NCBI GenBank assembly: GCA_021613335.1
Contig: JAJTWR010000111.1
Span: 1 to 64,000, forward strand
Direction: 5' to 3'
Length of the DNA: 64,000 nt
Source: Whitmania pigra
Taxonomy: Eukaryota; Annelida; Clitellata; Hirudinida; Haemopidae
In this document: positions 1 to 9,305 of the stretch, one piece after another
How the letters are laid out: each line of letters opens with the position of its first letter
How positions within the stretch are numbered: position 1 is the first letter of the stretch
The notes under the pieces: generated by a model
Told to the model about the DNA's origin: nothing
The model's input: the letters and a program-made list of their open reading frames with translations, nothing else
The model's database searches: none
Position numbers and translations under genes: made by a program

Positions 1-403
1 CTTGCGTAAATTGTTCGTTGGCCTGTCTATGGCCGATACCTATGCTATTTTGTGCTGTATTCCCAATCGCTATAATTTGACCGTTTCCGATTTTCTCGTT
101 CCCAAGGATGCCTATGACAAGCTGAGGGTGGAGATGAAGGCCAGCCGCATCGCCAAGGAAGATGCCCAAACGCTGCTTGCCGCGATCAAAAAAATCGATG
201 AACGGGTGATCGAATATATACTCGAAGTGCTAAGAAACCTCGACCTGGCCAACAATGCCGACCAAATAGCGGTTCCCACACAAAGTTTCGATCTTTCCAA
301 AATCCCGACAGTACGGATGGCAAGCCAAAATTACAAAATTTCCTACATAAAACAACAGATACGCCGAAATCTTGTCTTCACCCGGCTAAAACAACCTGAC
401 TAA
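1..403 (+). CDS. Unrecognised protein, probably 5'-truncated by the window edge
   Basis: An open frame enters from the window edge and stops at 401-403. The first start-like codon is a TTG at position 2, so the real start is probably upstream. About 133 residues are visible: a leucine-, lysine- and glutamate-rich helical stretch over residues 35-85, then a basic C-terminus. I recognise no domain. The base composition is more AT-rich than the core genes further right, which fits an accessory gene. Function unknown; the main evidence for coding is the long open frame with plausible residue composition. Confidence 0.4.
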   Translation, partial: LRKLFVGLSMADTYAILCCIPNRYNLTVSDFLVPKDAYDKLRVEMKASRIAKEDAQTLLAAIKKIDERVIEYILEVLRNLDLANNADQIAVPTQSFDLSKIPTVRMASQNYKISYIKQQIRRNLVFTRLKQPD

Positions 404-467
404 TCTCTTTAGCATAGCATGCTTTCATGTCCGGAGGGTTAAAGCAATTGGCGCTTGGCTTCATGCC

Positions 468-488
468 GCATCGGCAAGCTGCCGATGC
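468..488. repeat. Perfect 9-bp stem, 3-nt loop hairpin
   Basis: GCATCGGCA (468-476) and TGCCGATGC (480-488) pair perfectly around an AGC loop. It lies in the 172-bp gap between the first gene and the DUF3422 gene. No T-run follows, so it is not a canonical intrinsic terminator. The rest of the gap (404-575) shows nothing clear. Confidence 0.5.
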
Positions 489-575
489 CGAGATCGTCCA
501 GCGCGGTTTGGCGCGTCATTACCCTGAATCGTCGAAACGCCAGATCCTGGCCTGGGATGAGAGATATCGTCTATC

Positions 576-1843
576 ATGATCGAGCACCCGTTACGCCGCA
601 GCTTGTACGATGAGTTGCATGCCCGCCCGGCCCTGCCAGTGCGAGCTGGCAGCGCCATTTTGCATTATGCCTTGACCGGCGTGGTCGATCCCGGGAACGC
701 CATCGCCAGATTATGCCGGGAGTACCACACCTCGCCGCCGCCGCCCGCCGCCCGTCAGGCGGTCATCGAGCATGCCGACGGTTGGATCGTCTGGGAACAG
801 CATACTGAATTTGTCAGCTTGACCGTTCTTGTCCAGGATACCCCGCCTTTCCAGCCGGTTGAAGCGTTGCTGCCGTCGGGCTGGCTGGAGGATCTGCCAG
901 GACAGTTTCTTGTGGCGTTGCGCTTGGGAGTGGTTGCCGGCCGCGGCGACGATTTGCTGACCCCGGCGGTCGATTTTCTTCCCGACTGTGGCGGATCGCT
1001 GGTCTCTGGGGGATATGCGGCGGTATGGAGCGATTTTCGTCTGGCTCCTGGCGGACATGTCCGGATATTGCTCCATGATTTTGGCCTTACGCCACAGCGC
1101 CTAGGCCGATTGGCGCGCCGTTTGGTCGAGCTTGAAACCTATCGTACGATGGCGCTGCTCGCCTTGCCGGTCGCTCAGCAGGCGAGCGCCAGCCTGGCCG
1201 GGCTGGAAGCCGGTCTGGTGGCGATTGGCGAGGATTTGCGCCAACCAACCGACGGCGCTGGCGATCGCGCGCTGCTTGACCGGCTAACCCAGCTTGCTGC
1301 CGAGCAAGCGCATTTGACCGCCGCCACCGATTTTCGCTTTGCCGCGGCGCAAGCCTATGCCGCCTTGGTGGAAAAGCGGATCGGCGCATTGCGCGAAGAA
1401 CGAATCGAAGGTTTGCAGAGCCTGGGCAGTTTTCTCGATCGTCGCTTCACCCCGGCAATACGAACCATTGCCGCCACCCGGCAGCGATGCGACCGCTTGG
1501 CCGCGCGGATCGCCAGCGCCACCGATTTATTGCGCACCCGTGTCGGGGTGGCGCAGGAAGAGCAAAATCGCGCCTTGCTTGCCTCAATGGAGCGGCGGGG
1601 GCCATGCAACTGCATTTGCAAGAAACGGTTGAAGGCCTGTCGGTTGCCGCGATCAGCTATTACACCATCGGCTTGTGGAAATATGCGGTCGAAGCCGGAA
1701 AAACATTCGGCCTGTTGGCGCCGCCGCCGATTGCCAATGGCCTTGCCATCCCGATCATCCTGGGCGCCATCTGGATCGCTATCCGCCGGTTGCGCCGTGC
1801 CGCGCGCAATCAGGCGCGGCACTCGCTTCCGCCAGCGGATTGA
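576..1843 (+). pseudogene. DUF3422 family membrane-anchored protein, frameshifted
   Basis: The N-terminus carries the family hallmark HPLRRSLYDELHARP (residues 4-18), and the body is the usual predicted alpha-helical cytosolic domain. After the conserved LLASMERRG the frame changes. The continuation MQLHLQETVEGLSVAA, followed by the two C-terminal membrane segments of this family (about ISYYTIGLWKY and GLAIPIILGAIWIAI), is read one frame over and ends at TGA 1841-1843. The break is at a run of five G at 1597-1601; six G would restore a protein of about 422 residues, normal for the family. Without it the frame runs on as unrelated sequence to 2069. Function of DUF3422 is unknown. Either a real homopolymer slip or a sequencing error. 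Confidence 0.75.
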
Positions 1844-1875
1844 ATTTGACGTTCGATTTCCGCCCGACATCGATG
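1835..1875 (+). repeat. Gene-3'-end repeat, copy A
   Basis: A 41-bp stretch beginning GCGGATTGAAT and containing GTTCGATT and CATCGATG. It matches 13511-13551 (same strand) with about five differences and 5958-5998 (opposite strand) with about six. Here the TGA stop of the DUF3422 gene lies inside the first ten bases of the repeat. Confidence 0.6.
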
Positions 1876-1929
1876 TTGTTTCAAACGGCGAATTCTGGAA
1901 ATCCACTACTGTCCTGAGCGGCTGCGGGC

Positions 1930-2190
1930 ATGGAAAACAAAGCGATCTGCGCCGAAGTGGGCGCGGATCGCAACACGGTCAGCAAGTGGCGCCGGCAGTT
2001 TGCGACGCATCGAATGGATGGCTTGCACGACCAACCTCGCCCCGGCACGCCGCGCAAGATCGATGGTGATGCTATTGCGGAGACCATCCGTCTGACGCTT
2101 GAGACCACACCTCAAGGGGCGACGCATCGGTCATTGCGATCCAACGGTTCTGCCCAAGAACCCAACAGATCAGCGAAACCTCAGAATTAG
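1930..2190 (+). pseudogene. IS630-type transposase remnant (N-terminal HTH part)
   Basis: The peptide contains NKAICAEVGADRNTVSKWRRQF, a helix-turn-helix typical of the N-terminus of IS630-family transposases, then a GLHDQPRPGTPRKID linker. The frame degenerates after about residue 70 and stops at 2190. No DDE catalytic domain follows before lldD, so only a fragment of roughly 260 bp remains. The start of the transposase also seems lost, since the family usually has about 25 more residues before this motif. Not mobile by itself. Confidence 0.7.
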
Positions 2191-2247
2191 GGCACTAGAA
2201 TCGTAAAGTTGCTCGACGCCTGTATTCGCGGGATGCAAATGCCGGGA

Positions 2248-3384
2248 TCAGACCGCCAAGACGCCACGATCGAGGCCGGCCAGATCCCTGACCCCGGTTA
2301 GCGCCATGGCAACCCGCATTTCCCGCGCGCGAACAGATCGAGCAAATGCGCAACGCCAGCTTCGCCAACCCGTGGCCAGGGCGTAGATGAAGGCGCGCCC
2401 GAGCATCACCCCCTTGGCGCCCAGCGCCAGCATCCGAACCACATCCAAGCCTGAGCGGATCCCGGAATCGACCAGCACGCTCAAATCGCCGCCCACGGCA
2501 TCGACGATTGGCGGCAAGGCTCTAACGGTGGAGAGCGCGCCGTCCAGCTGCCGGCCGCCATGGTTGGAGACGACGATGCCATCGGCGCCGAAGGCCACCG
2601 CCTCGCGCGCATCGCTGGCATCTAGAATGCCCTTGATGATCATCTGTCCTTGCCAGCGTTCGCGAATCCATGCCAAATCGGCCCAGGCGATGGCAGGGTC
2701 GAAATTCTTGCCGATCCAGCCCATATAATCGGCAAGGTCGGTGGCGCTGCCGCGATAGGCGGAGATATTACCCAAATCGTGCGGGCGACCCAGCAGCCCG
2801 ACATCCACCGCCCAGCGCGGATGGCACAGGACCTGCGCCATCCGCCGCAAGGCGGCAAACGGCCCCGACATGCCGGAGCGGGCATCGCGATAGCGCGCTC
2901 CCGGCACAGGCATGTCGACGGTGAAAACCAGTGCGTTCACCCCGGCCGCCGCCGCTCGATCCAAGGCATCGCGCATGAAACCGCGATCTTTCAGCACATA
3001 GAGCTGGAACCAGATTGGCCGGGGGGAAGCGGCTTGCACTTCGGCAAGCGGGCAAACCGATACGGTTGACAAGGTGAAGGGGATGCCGAAGGCAGCGGCG
3101 GCGCGCGCTGCTTGCACTTCGCCGCGCCGAGCGAACATGCCGGTCAGCCCAACGGGCGCCAACACAATCGGCAAAGAGCAGCGCTCGCCGAATAATTCCG
3201 TTTCCAGCCGCAGATCGGCAACGTTGCACAGAACCCTTTGGCGCAAGGCAATCGCGGCCAGATCCTGGCAGTTGCGCTGTAAAGTATGCTCGGCATAGGC
3301 GCCGCCATCGATATAATCGAACAGAAAGCGCGGCAAACGGCGGCGGGCAGCTTCACGATAATCGGTTGGCGCGGAAACGATCAT
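2248..3384 (-). CDS. lldD: FMN-dependent alpha-hydroxy-acid (L-lactate-type) dehydrogenase with two compensating frameshifts
   Basis: 378 residues with the FMN-dependent alpha-hydroxy-acid oxidase fold. Visible are the N-terminal [13 protein letters not shown], the flavin-binding [16 protein letters not shown], the lysine in MIIKGIL, the catalytic-His motif [11 protein letters not shown] and the phosphate-binding [10 protein letters not shown] and [11 protein letters not shown]. It would oxidise L-lactate or a related 2-hydroxy acid to the 2-oxo acid, feeding electrons to the membrane. Near the C-terminus about 14 residues are read out of frame. Shifting the frame between about 2371 and 2322 recovers [15 protein letters not shown], the expected family sequence, after which [14 protein letters not shown] is back in frame. 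An extra base in CCC 2369-2371 plus an extra CG unit near 2322-2331 explains it. Start ATG at 3382-3384. Confidence 0.8.
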   Translation of the reverse strand: MIVSAPTDYREAARRRLPRFLFDYIDGGAYAEHTLQRNCQDLAAIALRQRVLCNVADLRLETELFGERCSLPIVLAPVGLTGMFARRGEVQAARAAAAFGIPFTLSTVSVCPLAEVQAASPRPIWFQLYVLKDRGFMRDALDRAAAAGVNALVFTVDMPVPGARYRDARSGMSGPFAALRRMAQVLCHPRWAVDVGLLGRPHDLGNISAYRGSATDLADYMGWIGKNFDPAIAWADLAWIRERWQGQMIIKGILDASDAREAVAFGADGIVVSNHGGRQLDGALSTVRALPPIVDAVGGDLSVLVDSGIRSGLDVVRMLALGAKGVMLGRAFIYALATGWRSWRCAFARSVRAREMRVAMALTGVRDLAGLDRGVLAV

Positions 3385-3560
3385 GGTCCTTACCCTCGCG
3401 GCCTTGGCGTTGAAAAGACAATCGTTATGCCCGGTCTCATGCCTGGTTTGTCAAGCCCTCCCGGTGGATGGCAGGAAAATGGCCAAGCTCTGCGGTGCAT
3501 CGTTCTTTCTGCTGCGGGCAGCATTTTCCACAAAGCCGGCATCAAGCGCCTGATGAAGCT

Positions 3561-4734
3561 GGACACCTCCGGAAACCTGATTTTTAAGGATCTTTGGTTG
3601 AGGAAGGGCTATTTTTTGGCATAAGTCGGGTGAAGAGGACGATGTTCCGGGGTTTGCGAGGCGACTTTACCTCGTTTTCCTTGTTCCCCAGGGTCAGACG
3701 GGGTTCATTTTTTCCAACCAGCGCCAGCGTTTCATGTTGTAAGCCATGTTGGCCAGAGTGATGGTCGCCTCTGCTCTTGCTTTTCCGATGGTTCGGATGA
3801 AGAGACTCATGCGATCTTTCTGTTCGGCGAAGACGCGCTCACGCGGGCGCGGATTGTGGACTTCACCGCATTGGCCCTCGCTGTGGCCTTGCTCATCGGT
3901 CTACCCTTTGGTTTCTTGCGATGGATGCGGCTGACCTTGCCATGATCAAGCAGAAATTCCTCGTTGCTCTTTGAGCGGTATGCCGTATCGGCCCATATAT
4001 CCGAGGCTTGTTCCGGGCAATTCAACCCCTCTCGCAGCCGCGCCCCATCCGGGACGAGGCTGCGGAGAGTTTCATCGTCCAGCGAGCCTCTCGATCCTTC
4101 TGCCGTAATTTGGCCGGCTTGTCCTTCCATGCTTCCCTTCCATGCTTCGGGGATTTGACCGGCTTTGATCGCCTCTTTCTCGCTGTCTTTGTTGCGCTGG
4201 CGTGGGGCTGCCACCAGCGTCGCGTCAATGATCCGGCCGCCCATGGCAAGATAGCCTGCATCGGAAATCATCTGATCGAGGGTTTGAAACAGCCGGTCCA
4301 GCGCCCTGGCCGTGATCAGCGCCTCGCGTAAATCCCACAGCGTGTTGGCGTCGGGAACCGCTTCGCCGGGACGCAAACCGCAGAACCGAAGCCAGGTCAG
4401 GCGATCCTGCACCTGGCAGGCCATCTGCTGGAGCGACAGACCATAGAGCCCCTGCAAAACCAGCATCTTGAACTTCAGCGCCACATCGAACCCGGGGCGT
4501 CCCCCTTTCGAGCGGTCGGAACGCCGCACCGCCTTGCTCAGAGCCGGGCGAAATTGCTCGAAGCAGACCGTTCGCTCCAGTTTCTCCAGCGGATCACCTT
4601 CCGCCGACAGAGCTTCAAGGCTGTGTTCGAAATCCCAGAAACCAACCTGACCCTTCATCAGGGCCTCCATCCATCTACCGATACAGACAATTGAATCATG
4701 AAATCGTCACCAACGCCAGTTTCCGGAGGCGCCC
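3561..4734. mobile_element. IS5-family element, decayed copy
   Basis: The left end GGACACCTCCGGAAACCTG (3561) and a right end whose complement is GGGCGCCTCCGGAAACTG (4734) form imperfect terminal inverted repeats. The element is nearly identical to the copy at 47903-49186 but 1174 instead of 1284 bp. The difference is an internal deletion of about 115 bp near 4070, plus a short duplication of CTTCCATGCTTC near 4130-4142. The left flank is AGCT and the right flank ACTT, so no perfect 4-bp duplication remains. Confidence 0.85.
3807..4670 (-). pseudogene. IS5-family transposase, internally deleted and frameshifted
   Basis: Residues 1-175 follow the intact transposase at 48037-49122 closely: MEALMKGQVGFWDFEH start, HTH region, first DDE aspartate in IIDATLVAAP. 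After IPEAWK the protein diverges because of a duplicated 12-mer and the deletion that removes the segment from KARPKED to about LVTDAAAA. It picks up again at DGARLREGL and keeps the second aspartate in WADTAYRSK. A one-base deletion near 3841 then destroys the C-terminus including the catalytic glutamate (RARVEHVF in the intact copy). It cannot encode an active transposase. Confidence 0.9.
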
Positions 4735-4946
4735 ACTTGAGTATTGAATAGGTTTAGCTCCTGTAACTCTTTAAGTTCACCTGCACACTAATATCAAGTA
4801 CGTGCTGGTTATCTGGTATAAAGAGTCTTCTGAGGGATTTGAGGTTGGCGATAGGTGACAGATCTCTTACCTCACGATCTACGCCAAAACATTTGAGGCT
4901 TGTGAAATATTGAAAAACACTGATGTCTCAAATACTTCGCCCAGCT

Positions 4947-5160
4947 TTAAAATATAAATAATCCCTCTCCCTTGGCTATTTTCGGTTCCAAATAATAGTG
5001 CTCAACCGCGCTACAAAATTTTGGTCCAAATATTTCGCCCTCGCTTTCCGCTAAAATCTCCAATCTTTCTCGCTGTGACGGATTAGGGTTGGCGCACAGT
5101 TGCTTGAATTTAGCGCGCCGCGCCTCGTGGTCGGCCAGCGGGTGGCTGCCCGCGCCAAAG
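4947..5160 (-). pseudogene. AT-rich gene fragment, unrecognised
   Basis: An open frame on the minus strand reads into ADHEARRAKFKQLCANPNPSQ, then RERLEILAESEGEIFGPKF and a lysine/glutamate-rich end before stopping at 4947. It looks like the C-terminal 65-70 residues of a once longer protein, cut at its 5' side by the transposase remnant that begins near 5170. Base composition is clearly lower in GC than the surroundings, suggesting foreign origin. The stretch 4735-4946 between it and the IS5 copy is AT-rich and I see no gene in it. Confidence 0.3.
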
Positions 5161-5169
5161 GCAGTTAGT

Positions 5170-5580
5170 TTCGTCGTCCACATCGATGCCCTGCACGGCA
5201 ATCCTTACGACGGCCATACGCTAAAGGCCGCCATCGAGAACGCAGAAGCCTGGAGCGGCGTCACCGCCAAACGGATTTACGCCGACAAGGGTTGGCGCGG
5301 CCATGGCCTCGAGCGTTTCACGTCCGGCGCTGCGGCAACAAGACGCCCACCGCCGCCATCCGCCGTGAATTGCGCCGCCGCAAGCGCCATCGAACCGGTC
5401 ATCGGTCACATGAAAAACGATGGACGGCTCGCCCGGAATTTCCTCGCCAATTTCCTCGCCGCAAAGGAGGGCGACCGCATCGATGCCATCCTCTGCGGCG
5501 CGGGACACAATTTCCGCCTCATCCTCGCACGCTTCCTATCGATGAAGGGCGAAAATCAGGCCGCCATCCTGCCAGCCTGA
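5170..5580 (+). pseudogene. Transposase C-terminal remnant (IS5-like DDE type), frameshifted
   Basis: VHIDALHGNPYDGHTLKAA, KRIYADKGWRGH, then AIEPVIGHMKNDGRLARNFL and AGHNFRLILARFL are the C-terminal half of a DDE transposase of the IS5/IS1106-like kind. The aspartate of ADKG and the glutamate of AIEPVIGH correspond to catalytic residues. Between them the family segment RRCGNKTPTAAIRRELRRR is read in another frame (about 5322-5385), so at least two indels are present. The N-terminal half is missing. It is unrelated in sequence to the 1.2-kb IS5 element in this window. Confidence 0.7.
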
Positions 5581-5679
5581 CAGCCCATTGCGAATAGTCC
5601 ACGGACGGCTCCTTATACTTCGCGGTCCCGCAAACGGGCCGCCGTCAACTGTTCGAGATGGTGAAGAGAGGCGAGATCA

Positions 5680-5779
5680 GCCTGCTAGCGAGCATGGTCA
5701 TACCACAAGATGTGAAGCGCTGTATCCCACCCCATCGCCGCTCCTGGGTAGGAGCGGCGATGGGGCTAATCTAGCAGGC
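5680..5779. repeat. Long perfect hairpin nested in an outer inverted repeat
   Basis: The inner arms at 5730-5744 (CCCCATCGCCGCTCC) and 5751-5765 pair perfectly over 15 bp around a TGGGTA loop. Outer arms GCCTGCTAG (5680-5688) and CTAGCAGGC (5771-5779) are also inverted. No gene is visible in 5581-5943 apart from this structure. No T-run follows, so a terminator role is uncertain; a recombination site or the end of a lost mobile element are alternatives. Confidence 0.6.
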
Positions 5780-5943
5780 CAGAGACACATAAGGTGTGAG
5801 CTTTCAAGAGGTTATCGATTCGAAGTGGATTTGGGAGACTGGATTTATCGCACCGCAGTTTTCCAGGATCGCTCCGAATGAACACCCACAGGAATGCCCG
5901 ACTGACGCCGCTGCGTCGAGAGGAAATGGCTTTGGCGGTTATC

Positions 5944-5998
5944 GACGTTCGATGCGTCCTCGATGTCGGCCGGGAATCGAACCGCAAATTCAATCCAC
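5944..5998 (-). repeat. Gene-3'-end repeat, copy C
   Basis: On the minus strand the 41-bp core at 5998-5958 begins GTGGATTGAATTTG and contains GGTTCGATTCCCGG and GACATCGA. The match to copy B extends through GCATCGANCGTC to 5944. Its first base is the last base of the IclR-gene stop codon (5998-6000). Confidence 0.6.
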
Positions 5999-6837
5999 TA
6001 GAAGCTTGTCATCGCCGAACGATGCGGCCCCTCACCTGATATCCGCGCGGATATTTTTTCCGCGGCTGCCCGCACGGTCGGTCCCAGATCCTCAAGCCGC
6101 TGGCGCGGCAGCCGTGATTTCGGCCCGGAGATGCCGAGAGCGGCGATAACCTTGCCATCGGGCGCGCGGATTGGCGCAGCTAGACCGTGTACATCCTCGC
6201 GGTACTCGCCGAAATTAAAGGCCAGCGAGGTTCGTTCGATCTTCGCGACCTCGGCATCCAACGCCGCCAAGGTGGTGATGGTATGGGACGTCATCTTCTG
6301 GAGATGGCTTGAGATTGGCCTGCGTAGCTGACGATAGTTGAAAGCAAGCAGCGCCTTGCCGGTCGCCACGCAATGGAGCGGTGCGCTGCCGCCCTTGCGG
6401 GTGTAGGCTCGAACCGGCTGCTCGCTCTCGAGCTTTTCGATGTAAACCACCTCCAGCCCCTGGATCACAGCCAGATGGGCGCTCTCGTCGCACTGATCGA
6501 CCAGATCCTGCATGATATCGACGGCATGGGCTGAAAGGTTGAGATTCTGCATCACCTCATTGCCGAGCCGCCAGATCTTGATGCTGGCGCGATACGAGCG
6601 ATCGGGAAGTTGTTCAATGTAGCCAGAGACGCAAAGCGTTCTAAGCAGACGATGGACGTTCGACTTGTTGATGCCCAGTAAGCGGGAAAGTTGGGTGACG
6701 CCAAGCGAAGCGTTGGAAAATGCCAGCGCTTCAAGCACGCTCAACCCCTTGAACAAGGTGGTATCGACGCGCTGCCGGACAACTGCCAGCTCGGCGGAAG
6801 CTTCTTTGGCTTGTCTTGCGCTATCGGGTTGTACCAT
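5998..6837 (-). CDS. IclR-family transcriptional regulator of the catabolic island
   Basis: 279 residues from ATG 6837, chosen because GAGAAGG lies about six bases upstream; a longer frame from 6873 would overlap the upstream gene more. The N-terminal winged helix-turn-helix (FKGLSVLEALA, LSRLLGINKSNVHRLLRTL) is followed by the IclR effector domain: LVDQCDESAHLAVIQG, GSAPLHCVATGKALLA and ISGPKSRLP. Known members bind aromatic or short-chain acids and repress or activate catabolic operons. It is the last gene after the ABC importer, whose stop codon lies inside its first codons, so it is probably co-expressed. The conserved palindromes before 10310-11842, 20290-21183 and 21614-23257 are its likely targets (inference). 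Confidence 0.88.
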   Translation of the reverse strand: MVQPDSARQAKEASAELAVVRQRVDTTLFKGLSVLEALAFSNASLGVTQLSRLLGINKSNVHRLLRTLCVSGYIEQLPDRSYRASIKIWRLGNEVMQNLNLSAHAVDIMQDLVDQCDESAHLAVIQGLEVVYIEKLESEQPVRAYTRKGGSAPLHCVATGKALLAFNYRQLRRPISSHLQKMTSHTITTLAALDAEVAKIERTSLAFNFGEYREDVHGLAAPIRAPDGKVIAALGISGPKSRLPRQRLEDLGPTVRAAAEKISARISGEGPHRSAMTSF

Positions 6838-8485
6838 CGGCCTTCTCGAATTTCGCGGTTTGCCGCCCGGCAAGTAATTGGGTCAGCCAGTCCGTCCGCG
6901 GCTCGGGCGCCGACGATAGCAACTCGGCGGTATAGGGATGCTCAGGGGCGGTGAACAGGTTGGCGGGCGTATTGCGCTCAACGATACGGCCGTTTTTCAT
7001 CACGATCACCTGATCGGCGATACGCCGGACAGCGCCCAAATCGTGGCTTATGAAGAGGATGGCCGCGCTGGAATCGGCGCACAGTTTTTTCAGAAGTTCG
7101 AGGATGCCATCCGCTACCAGCTGATCCAGCGAGGCCGTGACCTCATCGCAGACGAGCAGATCCGGCTTGGCCGCCAGCGCGCGCGCGATGCAGACGCGCT
7201 GTTTTTGCCCGCCGGATAGCTGCGAGGTCGGCCGGTCGGCAATATCTTCCGGCAGTTCGGTCTGGGCAAGCAGGCCTAGCGCTTCCTGCCGCGCTTTGGC
7301 GCCTTTCAGCCCCTGAAAAACCGCAAGCGGTCGAGCGAGCGTCTTCATGACTGTCTGGCGTGGATTGAGCGCCATGTCCGGGTTCTGATGCACCAGCTGG
7401 ATACGCCTGAGCTCCGTTACCGACCGTTTCGTCGCAAGCCCCGGCAGCGGCTTTCCATCGAACGAGATCTGTCCCGCCGACGGCTTGAGCAAACCAACGA
7501 TGCAGCGCGCCAGCGTGCTTTTGCCAGACCCCGACTCGCCGACGATCGCGGTGATGGAATGCGCCAGGATATCGAGAGCGCCGCCCTCGAGCGCCTTGCA
7601 GCCGCCATATCCGGCATCGAGATCGCGCACGCTTAGGATCTTCTCGCCCGCAACCGCCGCCGGCCGCTCGACATCCTGGCGGCGGCGCGTCCGGACGAGA
7701 TCTCTTGTATAGCTACTTTGCGGCCGGTTCAAGATATCCGCGGTTGCCCCTGCCTCGATCGTCTTGCCGCCTTTGAGCACGATGATTTTGTCGGCCATCT
7801 GCGAGACTACGGCGATATCGTGGGTGATGTAAAGGGCGGCGCATCTGAACTCGCGCAGCGCCTTACGAAAGGCGGCGAGCACGTCCACCTGCGTCGTCAC
7901 GTCCAGCGCCGTGGTGGGTTCGTCGAAAACCAGCACTTTCGGGTTGCCGATCATGGCCATCGCCGCCATGGCGCGTTGGAGCTGGCCGCCCGACGCCTCA
8001 TGGGGATATTTTCGACCGAACAGCGAAAACTTCGGAAGACCCAGCTCGTCGAACAAGCCGGCCGCCTTATTCCGAGCGGCCAGGACTGACATCTGCCGGC
8101 CGACGACCGGCGCTTCGACGACCTGCGCGCCGATACGGATGCTCGGGTTGAAAGAGGCGGCGGCGCTCTGTGCAACGTAAGAAATCTCCCGGCCGCGCAT
8201 CGCGCGCCGCGTCTTCTCGTCCGCGCAAAGAATCTCGCGGCCATCGAGGCGAATGCGTCCGCCCGAGATCGAACATCCCGGTCGAACGTAGCCGAGCGCG
8301 GCCAGGCCGATCGTAGACTTTCCGGCGCCCGATTCGCCGATCAGGCCGATCACCTCGCCCGGCGCCAGCGCGAAGGAGACATTGCCGACCAACACCGCGC
8401 CGGAAGAGGCGCTAATCGACAGGCTGTCCACCTCCAGGAGGGCGGGCAGCCGAGCGGCGCCGTCAGCCATCCGGGCCACCGTCAT
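6821..8485 (-). CDS. Dipeptide/oligopeptide-type ABC transporter, fused double ATPase
   Basis: 554 residues containing two complete ABC ATPase domains in one chain (DppD-DppF fusion). The first has Walker A GESGAGKST near residue 54, signature SGGQLQRAM and Walker B VLVFDEPTTALD. The second has Walker A GESGSGKST near residue 315, LSGGQKQRVCIARAL and LLVCDEVTASLD. The C-terminal TAPEHPYTAELLSS is the oligopeptide-transporter tail. It powers import by the two permeases upstream. The frame opens at 8485; ATG 8470 is an alternative that overlaps the permease stop by 8 bp. The end overlaps the start of the IclR gene. Confidence 0.9.
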   Translation of the reverse strand: MTVARMADGAARLPALLEVDSLSISASSGAVLVGNVSFALAPGEVIGLIGESGAGKSTIGLAALGYVRPGCSISGGRIRLDGREILCADEKTRRAMRGREISYVAQSAAASFNPSIRIGAQVVEAPVVGRQMSVLAARNKAAGLFDELGLPKFSLFGRKYPHEASGGQLQRAMAAMAMIGNPKVLVFDEPTTALDVTTQVDVLAAFRKALREFRCAALYITHDIAVVSQMADKIIVLKGGKTIEAGATADILNRPQSSYTRDLVRTRRRQDVERPAAVAGEKILSVRDLDAGYGGCKALEGGALDILAHSITAIVGESGSGKSTLARCIVGLLKPSAGQISFDGKPLPGLATKRSVTELRRIQLVHQNPDMALNPRQTVMKTLARPLAVFQGLKGAKARQEALGLLAQTELPEDIADRPTSQLSGGQKQRVCIARALAAKPDLLVCDEVTASLDQLVADGILELLKKLCADSSAAILFISHDLGAVRRIADQVIVMKNGRIVERNTPANLFTAPEHPYTAELLSSAPEPRTDWLTQLLAGRQTAKFEKADGTTR

Positions 8486-9305
8486 GCTCCGATGCTGAGT
8501 CGATGAGAAAATTGACGGACATCGTCAGCAGGGCAATCGCAACCGCTGGAACGATCGGCGTCATCGAGCCGAAAGAGATCAGCGCCGCGTTCTCGCGAAC
8601 CATGGCGCCCCAGTCGGCGCCAGGCGGTTGGATGCCCAGCCCCAAGAAGCCAAGCGCGGATATGAACAGGAACACGTAAGAGAAGCGCAGACCGAGCTCC
8701 GCAAGAACGATTGTCAGGATGTTCGGCAGCACGTCGTGGATAAGAATCCAGGCGCGCGATTCGTTGCGCAGCCGCGCCGCCTCGATGAAATCCATCGCCA
8801 GCACGTTGCTGGCTGCAACCCGTGACACGCGGAACATGCGCGGTGCATCGAGCAGGGCGACGGTGAGGATGAGGCTGATCGCGGAGGTTCCGGCGATCGA
8901 GAGAATGAGGAGCGCAAAAATCAGCTTGGGGATCGCGATGACGACATCGACCGCGCGCGATATCAGCTGGTCAACGAAGCCGCCCGAGATTGCCGCCCAA
9001 AGCCCGGCGCCGACCCCTGTGGCGAACGATAGCAGCGAGATGGCAATGGCGATGCCGATCGTGTTGCGCGCGCCATAGACGATGCGGCTTGACATGTCGC
9101 GGCCAAGATTGTCCGTGCCCAGAAGAAAGCGCGCGCTCCACGGCTCATAAGCGCCGCCAACCGTTTCGGTTTCGCCGTAGGGCGCGATCAACGGACCGAA
9201 GATAACGGCAACCCCATAGAGCAGGACGATAACGAGGCTGATCCTCTGTAGCAGCGGCAGCCGCGCGATGTTCTTGAAGCCGATACGATGCGCGATGCCG
9301 GTCAC
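8463..9305 (-). CDS. ABC transporter permease, DppC/OppC type
   Basis: 280 residues if started at GTG 9305, which overlaps the stop of the upstream permease gene as GTGA; the open frame reaches back to 9404 but that part lacks family character. An N-terminal membrane segment (LPLLQRISLVIVLLYGVAVIF) precedes APYGETE, LLGTDNLGRDMSSRIVYG and five further membrane segments. The cytoplasmic EAARLRNESRAWILIHDVLPN is the loop that contacts the ATPase. Second permease of the importer. Confidence 0.88.
   Translation of the reverse strand: MTGIAHRIGFKNIARLPLLQRISLVIVLLYGVAVIFGPLIAPYGETETVGGAYEPWSARFLLGTDNLGRDMSSRIVYGARNTIGIAIAISLLSFATGVGAGLWAAISGGFVDQLISRAVDVVIAIPKLIFALLILSIAGTSAISLILTVALLDAPRMFRVSRVAASNVLAMDFIEAARLRNESRAWILIHDVLPNILTIVLAELGLRFSYVFLFISALGFLGLGIQPPGADWGAMVRENAALISFGSMTPIVPAVAIALLTMSVNFLIDSASEHDGGPDG

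Noticed and set aside
576..2069. A single 497-residue protein running through the whole open frame
   Set aside because: The family sequence ends at about residue 342 in this frame and continues in another one; the tail is read-through.
5974..5990. GGTTCGATTCCCGG in repeat copy C as a tRNA T-arm
   Set aside because: Flanking bases do not pair as a T-stem, no CCA-side acceptor stem is present, and the other copies diverge at the supposed stem.
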